From assembly GCA_029256105.1 (NCBI GenBank), contig JAQSYO010000019.1, positions 1 to 64,000 on the forward strand: a stretch of DNA of 64,000 bases. Reading direction: 5' to 3'. Origin of the DNA: Herbinix sp. (lineage in GTDB: Bacteria > Bacillota > Clostridia > Lachnospirales > Lachnospiraceae). Position numbers and translations under genes: made by a program. Positions 1 to 8,363 of this stretch are shown one piece after another. Numbering within the stretch: the first letter of the stretch is position 1; each line of letters begins with the position of its first letter. The notes beneath the pieces were generated by a model that worked only from the letters and a program-made list of their open reading frames with translations, did not search any database and was not told the origin of the DNA.

Positions 1-143
1 CACTGTTTCCAGCGTTACCCCGGTCTTGGGTGGTGGCTTCTATATCGCATATTCTACGGGAGAATCGTGAGCGGCGTCCTTGCGTAGAAGGTTGTACCAA
101 GCGATATATGCCCCTATTGACTCAGTCGGTAATTCATGCTCTA

Positions 144-326
144 TTATTTATTTTTGGAATTTGCTTTTGCTTTCACTGCCCTCTGGGTATTAAAATTAAT
201 ATGATAAATCTTACCGCATTCATGGCACCGGCATGATACCTTAATGTCAGCCGGCTTATCTGCAAATGTCTTTCCTGTCCCACACCAAGGGCAGGTTATT
301 ACAATAGGAAACTTTATATCATGCAT
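144..326 (-). CDS. Small zinc-ribbon protein (60 aa)
   Basis: A 60-residue protein with two cysteine pairs, CPWC at residues 12-15 and CHEC near residue 34, plus an extra Cys between them. This is the layout of a small zinc ribbon. The C-terminus is Lys-rich. The start is supported by an AAGGAG ribosome-binding site about 9 bases upstream of the ATG. Such peptides are common in integrative elements and may bind nucleic acid, but I cannot name a function. It lies at the left edge of the window, on the same strand as the XRE gene upstream. Confidence 0.6.
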   Translation of the reverse strand: MHDIKFPIVITCPWCGTGKTFADKPADIKVSCRCHECGKIYHINFNTQRAVKAKANSKNK

Positions 327-470
327 TTACAATCTCTCCTTTTAGTAGTCCCTATGTAAGCAAGTTTGTTAACACCATGAGAATAAAATAGCAGGACAAT
401 TTCATCCTGCGTAATCTGCTTTTATATCTGTACAGTTATTATCTTTTAGCTTTTGTCATTGGTTGGTGAT

Positions 471-881
471 TCAATGGCACCCCTCCTCTTGCATCTTCTT
501 AATACCACAAATTTGATCAATAAAATCCTGCCACTGAGTATTAGAGATATTCAGATCTCGTGCTCTTCGCAATGCCACACGAGCAATCTCCGTCTTACCT
601 ATATACTCTACCAAATCCGGATAAATATTATTTCTGCTTTTACCTGCAAGATCGTAGAAGTAATAGGAAGCATCCCCTTCGATACACAATACCTCTGTCA
701 TTTTTTCGAGATATTTCTCCGGAGCATAGCGGTTTCCTTTTTCAATATCGCTCAGATATGCCGGTGTCATATCCAGTTCCAAAGCTAGTCCACGTATCGA
801 CTTGCCGAGCGCCTCTCTGCGTGCTTTTACATATTCTCCAAACGAAACGTGACATTCATTTGGCACTAATATATTCATCAT
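471..881 (-). CDS. XRE-family transcriptional regulator
   Basis: A 136-aa protein with an N-terminal Cro/C1-type helix-turn-helix at about residues 14-70. The recognition region reads 'MTPAYLSDIEKGNR', the hallmark of the fold. The remaining half is helical, probably a dimerisation region. The ATG follows an AAGGTGG ribosome-binding site. Its own promoter and a perfect palindrome lie just upstream, so autoregulation is likely. It has the size and make-up of regulators of mobile elements and defence genes. Its targets beyond itself are unknown. The divergent MBL gene at 1084 shares the upstream region and could be one. Confidence 0.85.
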   Translation of the reverse strand: MMNILVPNECHVSFGEYVKARREALGKSIRGLALELDMTPAYLSDIEKGNRYAPEKYLEKMTEVLCIEGDASYYFYDLAGKSRNNIYPDLVEYIGKTEIARVALRRARDLNISNTQWQDFIDQICGIKKMQEEGCH

Positions 882-897
882 GTATTTAATCCACCTT

Positions 898-912
898 TTA
901 CATAATATGTAA
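898..912. promoter_or_regulatory. Palindromic candidate operator of the XRE gene
   Basis: Bases 898-912 form the perfect palindrome TTACATAATATGTAA. It sits between the predicted -10 box and the ribosome-binding site of the XRE gene, where a bound repressor would block transcription. A related half-site (TTACAT followed by ATATGTA) occurs at about 959-976 beside the -35 box. Confidence 0.55.
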
Positions 913-926
913 GCTTTTATGTTTAT

Positions 927-955
927 ATTGTATCACTTGATTATATACTTGTCAA
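927..955 (-). promoter_or_regulatory. Sigma-A-type promoter of the XRE gene
   Basis: Read on the minus strand this is TTGACA (complement of 950-955), a 17-base spacer and TACAAT (complement of 927-932). It is close to the vegetative consensus and is about 45 bases upstream of the XRE start codon. Confidence 0.7.
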
Positions 956-1083
956 TATTTTACATTTTATTATATGTATTTTGTTCAATTGTTAGCAAAT
1001 TGTTAGTAATCTACAAAGTGGTATTTACAATTGTTCTATAAAAAATTATAATTGCAATAGATTATATTAGGGGGTTGTTTATT

Positions 1084-2127
1084 GTGAAAATTCGAATAAA
1101 AAGAATACTATGTTATCTTCTTTTAGTGTCAATTCTAGTATCCCTATCTGGTGCTCAGCAGACTAATGCAGCAACTAAATATTACAAAATGTATGTAAAC
1201 TATATTGATGTTGGTGAATCTGATTGCGTCCTTATTCAATCCGATGGAAAATATATGTTAATCGATGCTGGAAATAATGGCGATGGTGATAATATAGTAG
1301 ACTATTTAGAAAATAAGAAGATAAAGAAGCTTGATTACGTTATCTGCACCCATCCCCATGCTGACCACATCGGTGGTATGGACGATGTTATTAAAACTTT
1401 TGACATAGGAAAAGTAATAGCACCAGCCATATCCAATACAACTGAAACTTATGAAGATTTATTAAAGGCAATCAAAAATAAAGGACTAAAAATAACGAAA
1501 CCGGTTGTTGGAACAAAATATGCAATTGGCAAGGCTAAATTCACAATTATCGCGCCAAACAGTTATGATTATGGAGATAATCTTAATAACTATTCCGTAG
1601 GAATCAAATTAACAAATGGTAAGAACACTTTTATCTTTATAGGGGATAATGAAACCAAAGCCATTAATGACATACTGAAAAATAAGATAAGTTTAAAAGC
1701 AGACGTGTATATGTGTGGCCACCATGGCTCCGATACAAGTACCACAAAAGAACTGCTTAAAGCAATTAGTCCAAAATATGCAGTTATTTCTGTCGGAAAG
1801 AATAGTTATGGGCATCCCGGAGAAAACACAATAAGCTTGTTGGCAAATAGTAAAATTACTACTTATAGAACAGATGAAAACAGTACAATTGTTGCTACTA
1901 GTACCGGTACAAATATTAAATTTAATGCAACTGCCACAAAATTTAATGACAGCAAAGACACCTCAACTTCTGCTAACAATAAAACAATAGTTTATATCAC
2001 TGAGACCGGAACGAAGTATCATAAAGCCACATGTTCCATGCTGAATCAGAGTAAAATAAAAACGACCTTGAAAGAAGCAAAAGCAAAGGGGTATGAACCT
2101 TGTAAAAAGTGCCATCCCCCAGAATAG
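1084..2127 (+). CDS. Secreted ComEC/Rec2-like metallo-beta-lactamase-fold protein
   Basis: The GTG at 1084 follows a GGGGG ribosome-binding site with good spacing; an upstream TTG at 1075 is too close to it. The product is about 347 aa. An N-terminal signal peptide (about residues 1-30: basic start, hydrophobic core, small residues before 'TNAAT') predicts export. The MBL fold shows 'HPHADH' as the first metal-binding motif, 'GDNE', 'GHHGSD' and 'YGHPGE', the set seen in the ComEC C-terminal domain and its free-standing relatives. After a Ser/Thr-rich linker comes a short Cys/His tail ('YHKATC' and 'CKKC'), a possible metal site. Relatives are predicted nucleases or hydrolases at the cell surface. 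DUF3006 follows 7 bases downstream, a typical pairing. Substrate unknown. Confidence 0.85.
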   Translation: MKIRIKRILCYLLLVSILVSLSGAQQTNAATKYYKMYVNYIDVGESDCVLIQSDGKYMLIDAGNNGDGDNIVDYLENKKIKKLDYVICTHPHADHIGGMDDVIKTFDIGKVIAPAISNTTETYEDLLKAIKNKGLKITKPVVGTKYAIGKAKFTIIAPNSYDYGDNLNNYSVGIKLTNGKNTFIFIGDNETKAINDILKNKISLKADVYMCGHHGSDTSTTKELLKAISPKYAVISVGKNSYGHPGENTISLLANSKITTYRTDENSTIVATSTGTNIKFNATATKFNDSKDTSTSANNKTIVYITETGTKYHKATCSMLNQSKIKTTLKEAKAKGYEPCKKCHPPE

Positions 2128-2134
2128 GAGCCAT

Positions 2135-2353
2135 ATGAAGCGATTAATTATAGACAGATTTGAAGGCATATACGCTGTTTGTGAACAGAGTGATCGAACA
2201 ATGGTTGATATTGAAAAGGGCCTTATCCCAGAGGAAGCTCACGAAGGAAGCTGCATTCTTATTTATGAAGACGGAAAAATTGAAATAGATTCGGATGAAA
2301 CTCTTAACCGAAAAGAAAGAATTAAGAAATTAATGGATGATTTATTTGAGTAA
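2135..2353 (+). CDS. DUF3006-type small protein
   Basis: A 72-aa acidic protein beginning 'MKRLIIDRFEG'. It matches the DUF3006 pattern of a small beta-rich protein with a conserved 'RFEG' opening and a basic tail. The ATG at 2135 has AGGAG four bases upstream and lies 7 bases after the stop of the MBL gene, so the two are co-transcribed. An in-frame ATG at 2093 lies inside the MBL gene and is not the start. DUF3006 proteins often sit next to secreted ComEC-like MBL proteins; their role is unknown. Confidence 0.75.
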   Translation: MKRLIIDRFEGIYAVCEQSDRTMVDIEKGLIPEEAHEGSCILIYEDGKIEIDSDETLNRKERIKKLMDDLFE

Positions 2354-2806
2354 TTTTTGGATATTATACTTGGGATTTTAGCAAATATTGCCTTATAAGA
2401 TTCAAAAGACAGTATGATATCCATACTGGAAAAATTACACAAAAATAATAATATTTAATAACATAGAAATGTGGCAATCATATACCATTCTAAAGTAAAT
2501 CTATAAATGGACTTATCAAGAGTCTTACTTCAATTCCCACAACATTCATATTTTTATGGCACAATATAGCATATACAAAAAGACCTAACAGAAGAAAGGG
2601 ATATCGTTAATATCCTATTCCTCTGTTAGGCAATGAAAAAGGTTGCACAAAACATAAGCTAAATAAGGTATTACCCAAGCATCCCGTCACCTAAAAGATT
2701 TTAAAATTGTTCAGATCACAATCAAGGTCACCACGGCAAGTCATCCACCCAAATGTGTTCTACCTTAGCATCGGAGATTTCCATTTATCCGGCCTGGTAT
2801 CTTGCT
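2354..2806. other. Intergenic region with no gene found
   Basis: Convergent intergenic region between the DUF3006 gene (plus) and the LlaJI-type operon (minus). The clear element is the terminator at 2577-2630. On the minus strand around 2690-2785 there is a short coding-like stretch ('MEISDAKVEHIWVDDLPW' then stop) that may be a gene remnant, but it is too short to call. Confidence 0.5.
2577..2630 (-). terminator. Rho-independent terminator of the LlaJI-type operon
   Basis: The minus strand carries CCTAACAG ... CTGTTAGG as the outer stem, further pairing across GATAT/ATATC inside, then TCTTTTTG. It lies about 180 bases after the last gene of the operon. Confidence 0.7.
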
Positions 2807-4288
2807 CTAAACAAGTAATTTTTTGATATAATCAATAAGAGGAATTTCTTCTTGACCATCTTTGGATTTTATAATGCAATGCCAATTTGTATCTATAGAA
2901 AATTCTAACTGGTTATAGTATCTTTCTCGGTTCTCAATGCTTTGAATTGCATTTCCAGCATAATATTCATTTTCCACACCTGTTAGCGAAGGGAACACAA
3001 TTCCAACATTATCACAATCGTACATAAGAGCATATGCCAAAATCTGTAATCTATCGGCTCTTGAATATCCGCGGTTCTGAATATTTTTATATTTAACATC
3101 AAACACAACATATTTATTTTTCTTTGTATCATGAATAATAATATCCGGTTTAACATTTCCATTAATATAATTCGAATACAAATTATCACTCTGCTCCAAA
3201 ACCTTTGATTTGTAATCATATTTGAGCATATGAAGTCCCTCCTCTGATGACAAATAGGACTTAATACCGGCTTGTTTTAAATATGTTCTAACATACATTT
3301 CAAAGAGTTTATCCATTGATACGGCATATGGAATAACATAACATGTAAATTTCGAATCACCATTTGCACCCAATGTAATCTCATTCAAAACCATTTTGGC
3401 AGCATTAATAACAGGCTTATAGTATACATAACACCCTGTTGTCTTTATTTTAATCAGATCCTGACGCAGAATTTTTGTATAAGTTAAATGCCGTAATGCA
3501 TTTTGGCAATACGCTGTCATTTCACGAAATGAATTACTATTTCCACTTGCAGAACCAAAGTACCTATTAAGAAACAATGTTGCTTTATGTAATGCCGCCT
3601 TAAGAACCTGGTTTTCGAGAATATCTTCAGAGTATTGCAAATATCTACAATAGAGACGATCATTTCGCCCACGAAGTGTATTGTTTCGAATATTATTCTT
3701 GAACAGAATTTTTCCTTTAGCCTTGCCAACTAAATTTTCTTCTTTGATAACCATTTTACCCATAAGAGGTCTGCTGCAAAGGTCTTTCAACAAGCTTAAG
3801 AACACACTTGCTGTAATAATGCTACTATTCAGTGCTATGTTATCTTCAACAAAAATCGGATCTTCACCGTCAAAGAAGTAAAACAATTCGTTGTTTTTCA
3901 GATCTTCAATTTCTTTTTCAACTGTGTCTATTCTAGTTGTTTGAGGTGCCAGATATCGTTCGAACTCGTCATCATCTCTTAAAGCATTGAGCATATCTAC
4001 AACAGAAACAGGAAAACGTGGTTCTATTCTCAAAATCACTTCCCGTCCATCATAAGATAACAGATTTTTCCCATTTACACATTTCAGTCTGCACAAACCA
4101 ACATAATTTCCAGAGTAAACTCTTCCATTTACTCTTCTAATCCCCAAGTTAACTGGCTCATCATTTGCAGCATACTGTATCGTGTCAATATTAACTTTTT
4201 CCTGTAGCTTATCCAATGAACTATTATCATTGGCACAAAAGAGCCATTGATGCTTTGACCCTTCTTCCCAGTAACTGTTTTGAACCAT
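2807..4288 (-). CDS. McrC-like nuclease subunit of a LlaJI-type restriction system
   Basis: 493 aa, the usual size for McrC/LlaJI R2 proteins. The C-terminal third carries a PD-(D/E)XK nuclease signature: 'KPDIII' then 'FDVKYKN' at about residues 382-402. The rest is the long helical and beta region by which McrC proteins contact the McrB ring. It starts 19 bases after the stop of the McrB-like gene and is the last gene of the operon, followed by a terminator. In McrBC-type enzymes this subunit cuts DNA when the NTPase partner translocates. Here the two adjacent m5C methyltransferases should protect host sites, so the complex is expected to cut unmodified DNA, as LlaJI does. Family call firm; specificity unknown. 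Confidence 0.85.
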   Translation of the reverse strand: MVQNSYWEEGSKHQWLFCANDNSSLDKLQEKVNIDTIQYAANDEPVNLGIRRVNGRVYSGNYVGLCRLKCVNGKNLLSYDGREVILRIEPRFPVSVVDMLNALRDDDEFERYLAPQTTRIDTVEKEIEDLKNNELFYFFDGEDPIFVEDNIALNSSIITASVFLSLLKDLCSRPLMGKMVIKEENLVGKAKGKILFKNNIRNNTLRGRNDRLYCRYLQYSEDILENQVLKAALHKATLFLNRYFGSASGNSNSFREMTAYCQNALRHLTYTKILRQDLIKIKTTGCYVYYKPVINAAKMVLNEITLGANGDSKFTCYVIPYAVSMDKLFEMYVRTYLKQAGIKSYLSSEEGLHMLKYDYKSKVLEQSDNLYSNYINGNVKPDIIIHDTKKNKYVVFDVKYKNIQNRGYSRADRLQILAYALMYDCDNVGIVFPSLTGVENEYYAGNAIQSIENRERYYNQLEFSIDTNWHCIIKSKDGQEEIPLIDYIKKLLV

Positions 4289-4307
4289 AGACTCATCTCC
4301 GCTTTGG

Positions 4308-7067
4308 CTAATTATCTGCCAGTAATTTGTTGAATATTTCTTTTACACGTTCCTCTTCGCTATTGATATTAATCTCACCAGAAATACAAGCCCGTAAGCC
4401 ACCAAAAGCATCATTTTCAGAATCGGTTTGCTCAATTTGGAACATCCCGTCCTTATAATATTCCCTTAAAACCGGCAATATCTGATATTTAAATCGAAGG
4501 TAAAGCTGCTCCTTAGATGTAACAAGAAAATATGTATGCCCTATTTGAACATCGTCTTTGTAATACTCTGCATTTAAATTTCCTGGAGCAAACAGTTTTT
4601 CCACTACCTCAAACAAACGGACAGCGCTTTCATTTGTTATCCTCTGAGCTTCCTTGGATGGCTCGTCCGTTAATTCACTTAAATTGTAAGTCGTAATAAT
4701 TTCCTTATTAGGTAGTAATGAGAAAAAGAGGAATCTTCGCCTAATTGCATAATCAATTCCCCCAATGGATTTATCCGCAGTATTCATTGTACCTAGAATA
4801 TATAAATTATCTGGAAGAACTACTTTGTTTGAACCATCGACAGTATATGGTGTTGCTACGCTCTTCCCTCTATATTCCAGGCCATAAATCAATTCACCAA
4901 AAACTGTCGCTAAATTAGCACGATTGATTTCATCGATAACTAAAAAGAATTTGGTATTTTCGTACGCTTTACGACAGGCGATTTCCGCAATTTTTCCTAA
5001 TGTTTTATTCACGGTATCATATGAAATAGCGGAAGATTTTCCATCTTCTCCTTTCAGCGTTGATACTTCTATGCCACGCACGAAATCTTCGTATCCATAC
5101 GAAGGATGAAATTGAATGATATCCCAAGCTATTTGCGGCACTTTGCCTGGATTCATTTTTTCCCATGCAGTAATCGGAATGCCTTCCGCATAACTTGTAA
5201 TCTGCATAGAATCCAATTCATCATCGGAAAGGTATTCTGCACTTTCTTCCTTTTCACCAATAAACTTCAAAAACTCCCGAGATGAATAAGTCTTCGATGT
5301 TCCCGGAGGTCCTTGCATTATCATCTGATGGATATGAAGATTTTCCATTGCATCTGCATATTCTTTGTATTTTTCCGTTGTACTCACTTTGTAGACTCCT
5401 TCCACTTTTATTGTCTGTCCATTCCAAGTTATAGTAGCACCAATATCTGCCCAAAATAGTTTCAGACCTTTGATTTTTTCTCTGAATTGCCTATTTCTTT
5501 CCAGATTCACATCTGCTTCATCTGACCCTGAACCAATTTGACGAACATATTGGAGAAAATCTTCATATTCAGCTTTAGCAAATTCTCTAAGTATTCTAAT
5601 GTTATTGTCATTAGGAAAATCAGATAGGTATTCCGAATAATTTTGATTTATACACTTGTAATAGCTTCGGAGAATACGGAACATGATAGAGTTAGGAGAC
5701 GATGATGCTCTTTCATTAATATAGTTGTCATCGTTCAAATCCTCACTCCAACGTGTATATTCCTTCGGTTGCATTTCAGATGCGGAAACATATTCGACTC
5801 CGTTTATCTTCAAAATATCAGCCTTGTTTGAAGAATAAAAATATCTCGGATTCTTAGGTGTACCATCCGCCTTCTTAGTTGTTCCATACGAATATTCATC
5901 TCTATCAACTCTTTTGACATATAAATAACCTGGTGTTGAAAAAGTTCTGTCACGACCGTCCAGTTTGCTACTTTTTCTTACCAATATGCCAGGGTTTAAT
6001 AAAATCGTGTCAATAATATCTATATCACAAACTAATCCTTGCGTTTTAATGCGAGCAACCAAGTTTACAATCGGTCTATGTGTAAGATTCTCTTCATAGA
6101 AAATATCAGGTGTAACATTGGTTCTATACTCACATATGCTATGGTTATCAGCTAGTGCGAGGTCTTTACTATATTTCCCATTAGCTAAATGCTCTAATAT
6201 ATCAATACCTGCTTTTGCAGATTTATCTACAATTCCATCTTTAATATACTGCCTAAGTGTTGGAATAACTTGATGTCTCATTACTTGGGTTATTCCATCA
6301 TGGCGAAATACTCCATGCCCAATAACATATTTTTCACGATCGAATTGAGAAATCTGGTTTCTATAGCGAAGATTTTCTAAAACTACTCTTTTCGATCTGT
6401 AAAACATCGCATTGGAAGAAATATCATAATCACCGTACGCTTCCGTAGCAACATCGCTCATGTAATGATAATCGCTCTCGATAATTTGGTGATAAAAGTG
6501 TCGGAAGAATCCATAGTTCATTTGCTCCACACTATCCACGGTAGTACATAGCGTTGCGATAATATATATATTGGGTGGGATACTTAGTTTCGTTCCATTC
6601 TGGGATGTAATAATAAACTTTTCATTTCCATGAGGTTCAAGCAGAGGTAAAACATCTCCTAAAATGCCAGAAATGTAGCCACGCCCTATATCTTCCAAAA
6701 TAAGAAAGTATTTTTTACCTTCTTTTTTCTCCCAGCTTTTATTTGCTTTCTTTAAAATTGACAGGAAAATCTTATCATGATACTCGAACGAAAATCCGTC
6801 CACATTTGTATCAAGCGACATACCGGCTACAAAATCCTCATAAGAATATGAAGGATATATTTGCACAATTTCTTTTTCAATCTTGTAACCAACCTCTGGA
6901 GACGCTATACATCCTTGAGATTGATATTGTGGTAGCTGACATATATTCGTTATTTCATTTGCAATATATGATTTTCCAACAGCTGTTCCGCCAGATAGAA
7001 TCAGATATTTATTACTGTCAATTACATCGCACAGTTCTTTTATCAAATTTTCTGTAGTATGTGTCAT
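4308..7067 (-). CDS. McrB-like NTPase with two AAA modules (LlaJI-type restriction subunit)
   Basis: 919 aa. The C-terminal AAA+ module is canonical for the McrB GTPase branch: Walker A 'GPPGTSKT' (about 580), Walker B 'VIDEINRAN' (about 710), and 'GTMNTADKS' (about 760) followed by 'IRRRF'. The first 290 residues look like a second, divergent copy: 'GGTAVGKS' near residue 26, 'LILEDIGRG' as Walker B, and an 'ATLCTT ... GFFRHF' stretch where the MNTAD/RRRF motifs would be. Between them lies a roughly 280-aa region with no motif I recognise, perhaps the DNA-recognition part. In LlaJI the McrB-like subunit reads the target sequence and powers translocation. Gaps of 12 and 19 bases to its neighbours show an operon. 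Confidence 0.85.
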   Translation of the reverse strand: MTHTTENLIKELCDVIDSNKYLILSGGTAVGKSYIANEITNICQLPQYQSQGCIASPEVGYKIEKEIVQIYPSYSYEDFVAGMSLDTNVDGFSFEYHDKIFLSILKKANKSWEKKEGKKYFLILEDIGRGYISGILGDVLPLLEPHGNEKFIITSQNGTKLSIPPNIYIIATLCTTVDSVEQMNYGFFRHFYHQIIESDYHYMSDVATEAYGDYDISSNAMFYRSKRVVLENLRYRNQISQFDREKYVIGHGVFRHDGITQVMRHQVIPTLRQYIKDGIVDKSAKAGIDILEHLANGKYSKDLALADNHSICEYRTNVTPDIFYEENLTHRPIVNLVARIKTQGLVCDIDIIDTILLNPGILVRKSSKLDGRDRTFSTPGYLYVKRVDRDEYSYGTTKKADGTPKNPRYFYSSNKADILKINGVEYVSASEMQPKEYTRWSEDLNDDNYINERASSSPNSIMFRILRSYYKCINQNYSEYLSDFPNDNNIRILREFAKAEYEDFLQYVRQIGSGSDEADVNLERNRQFREKIKGLKLFWADIGATITWNGQTIKVEGVYKVSTTEKYKEYADAMENLHIHQMIMQGPPGTSKTYSSREFLKFIGEKEESAEYLSDDELDSMQITSYAEGIPITAWEKMNPGKVPQIAWDIIQFHPSYGYEDFVRGIEVSTLKGEDGKSSAISYDTVNKTLGKIAEIACRKAYENTKFFLVIDEINRANLATVFGELIYGLEYRGKSVATPYTVDGSNKVVLPDNLYILGTMNTADKSIGGIDYAIRRRFLFFSLLPNKEIITTYNLSELTDEPSKEAQRITNESAVRLFEVVEKLFAPGNLNAEYYKDDVQIGHTYFLVTSKEQLYLRFKYQILPVLREYYKDGMFQIEQTDSENDAFGGLRACISGEININSEEERVKEIFNKLLADN

Positions 7068-7079
7068 AACAATACCTCA

Positions 7080-8363
7080 TTAGAGTTTTTCTAATACCTC
7101 CGAAACTGCCATTGCAATACATTTTGCTAACACAGGGGGAACCGCATTTCCAATCATTATATAGACATCTGATTGGTTCCCTATAAAGTCAAAATCATCA
7201 TCAAATGACTGAATTCTTGCAGCCTCTCTCGGAGTGATGCATCGACCCTGTTTTGGGTCAAAATGTATAAATCTGTTTCCATCGCGGTCTAAATGTGAAA
7301 TAATTGTTGTACTCGGTTCATCCTTGCGTAGTACATGATATCGATGTATTGGCGATTTTGCTCCAACACGTTCCTCATACAAATCGCTTAATGCTTTGCT
7401 GTTTGTATATTCATTGCATCCTGATTCAATATCAGCAGCAAGCAATCTGTATATTTCAATATCTCGTATGCTGTGGCGCCTGGCAATATGCCAGGTAGTT
7501 TTACAGTCCGGCTTTGAGTAAGATATTCTACCAGATGGCGATGGCTTATCAATCAATGGATAAGCAGCTGGTAAATCTCCAATAGCTTCACCCACAGTCT
7601 TTTTATGCTTGACTTTGTATTTTGGCAAGATCTTAGAATAGAAATCATGCAAAAGTTCTCGTGAATTTTTTGTATTATCTTTTCTAAGACCGAGAATAAT
7701 CAATCGTTCTCTGTGCTGTGGAACACCATAATCGCTTGCATTTATTTTTGCATACTTTTTGATGTCATCAACTATTTCATAACCTATGCTGCCAAATCCC
7801 TTTCTTATCAAATCAATAATTGGCGTTCCATCCGGGATTGCACTTAATAATCCAGGAACATTCTCAAAAATAAAAGCCTTTGGTTTGTAGCGGTTTACAA
7901 CACTCAGATAATGTTCAAAAAGATAATTTCTATAATCATCTTTCATACCATTTCCATCTTTAACACGACCAGCAACAGAATATGCTTGGCACGGAGGGCC
8001 ACCAATTATAATATCAATTCCATTTGCTTTATTTACATAATAGTCCAACCCTTTTCCATTTCCATAAGGGCCTGTTTTGTAACGGCTCTTTTTCCCACTT
8101 GGAAGAATTTCGGATTTCGGCGCAGCTGACTCAATATTCCATCCTAAAAACAATTCTTCCTCTCTCTGAATATCAAAACACATCACTCGCTCTTTTGCAT
8201 CCGCAATATGCCATTTTTTTTCTAATCGATTAACTAATGTATTAATTTGCGGTTGTAACCATTCAACTGCTGCAATATCCTCGTATTTTCCACTCTGAAG
8301 AAATCCATCTTCTAATCCACCACATCCAGCAAATAAATCAATCATTTTATATTTCACGCTCAT
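7080..8363 (-). CDS. DNA (cytosine-5) methyltransferase, second of a pair
   Basis: 427 aa with the ordered m5C motifs: I 'DLFAGCGGLEDGF' (residues 9-21), IV 'GGPPCQAYS' with catalytic Cys125, VI 'FENVPG', VIII 'PQHRERL', IX 'ITPREAARIQSF' and X 'MIGNAVPP'. The target-recognition region between VIII and IX is longer than in the sister enzyme. Its start codon overlaps the end of the upstream methyltransferase gene by 17 bases, indicating coupled translation. In LlaJI-type systems two methyltransferases modify the two strands of an asymmetric site; I infer the same here. Confidence 0.93.
   Translation of the reverse strand: MSVKYKMIDLFAGCGGLEDGFLQSGKYEDIAAVEWLQPQINTLVNRLEKKWHIADAKERVMCFDIQREEELFLGWNIESAAPKSEILPSGKKSRYKTGPYGNGKGLDYYVNKANGIDIIIGGPPCQAYSVAGRVKDGNGMKDDYRNYLFEHYLSVVNRYKPKAFIFENVPGLLSAIPDGTPIIDLIRKGFGSIGYEIVDDIKKYAKINASDYGVPQHRERLIILGLRKDNTKNSRELLHDFYSKILPKYKVKHKKTVGEAIGDLPAAYPLIDKPSPSGRISYSKPDCKTTWHIARRHSIRDIEIYRLLAADIESGCNEYTNSKALSDLYEERVGAKSPIHRYHVLRKDEPSTTIISHLDRDGNRFIHFDPKQGRCITPREAARIQSFDDDFDFIGNQSDVYIMIGNAVPPVLAKCIAMAVSEVLEKL

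Noticed and set aside
1-143. Minus-strand coding-like stretch 'AYIAWYNLLRKDAAHDSP' with in-frame stops on both sides
   Set aside because: It has no start codon with a ribosome-binding site and is interrupted by a stop at both ends. It may be the edge of a decayed gene but cannot be called.
1084-2127. MBL gene as the displaced 3' end of comEC
   Set aside because: It is on the opposite strand, has its own signal peptide and a complete MBL domain; it is a separate protein.
2410-2428. Hairpin CAGTATG-ATATC-CATACTG after the DUF3006 gene
   Set aside because: A 7-bp stem without a T-run on the plus strand; too weak to call as the terminator of that operon.
2690-2785. Minus-strand peptide 'MEISDAKVEHIWVDDLPW' and a following frame with 'GDLDCDLNNFK'
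   Set aside because: Only 18 codons before a stop, no ribosome-binding site and no known family; perhaps a remnant.
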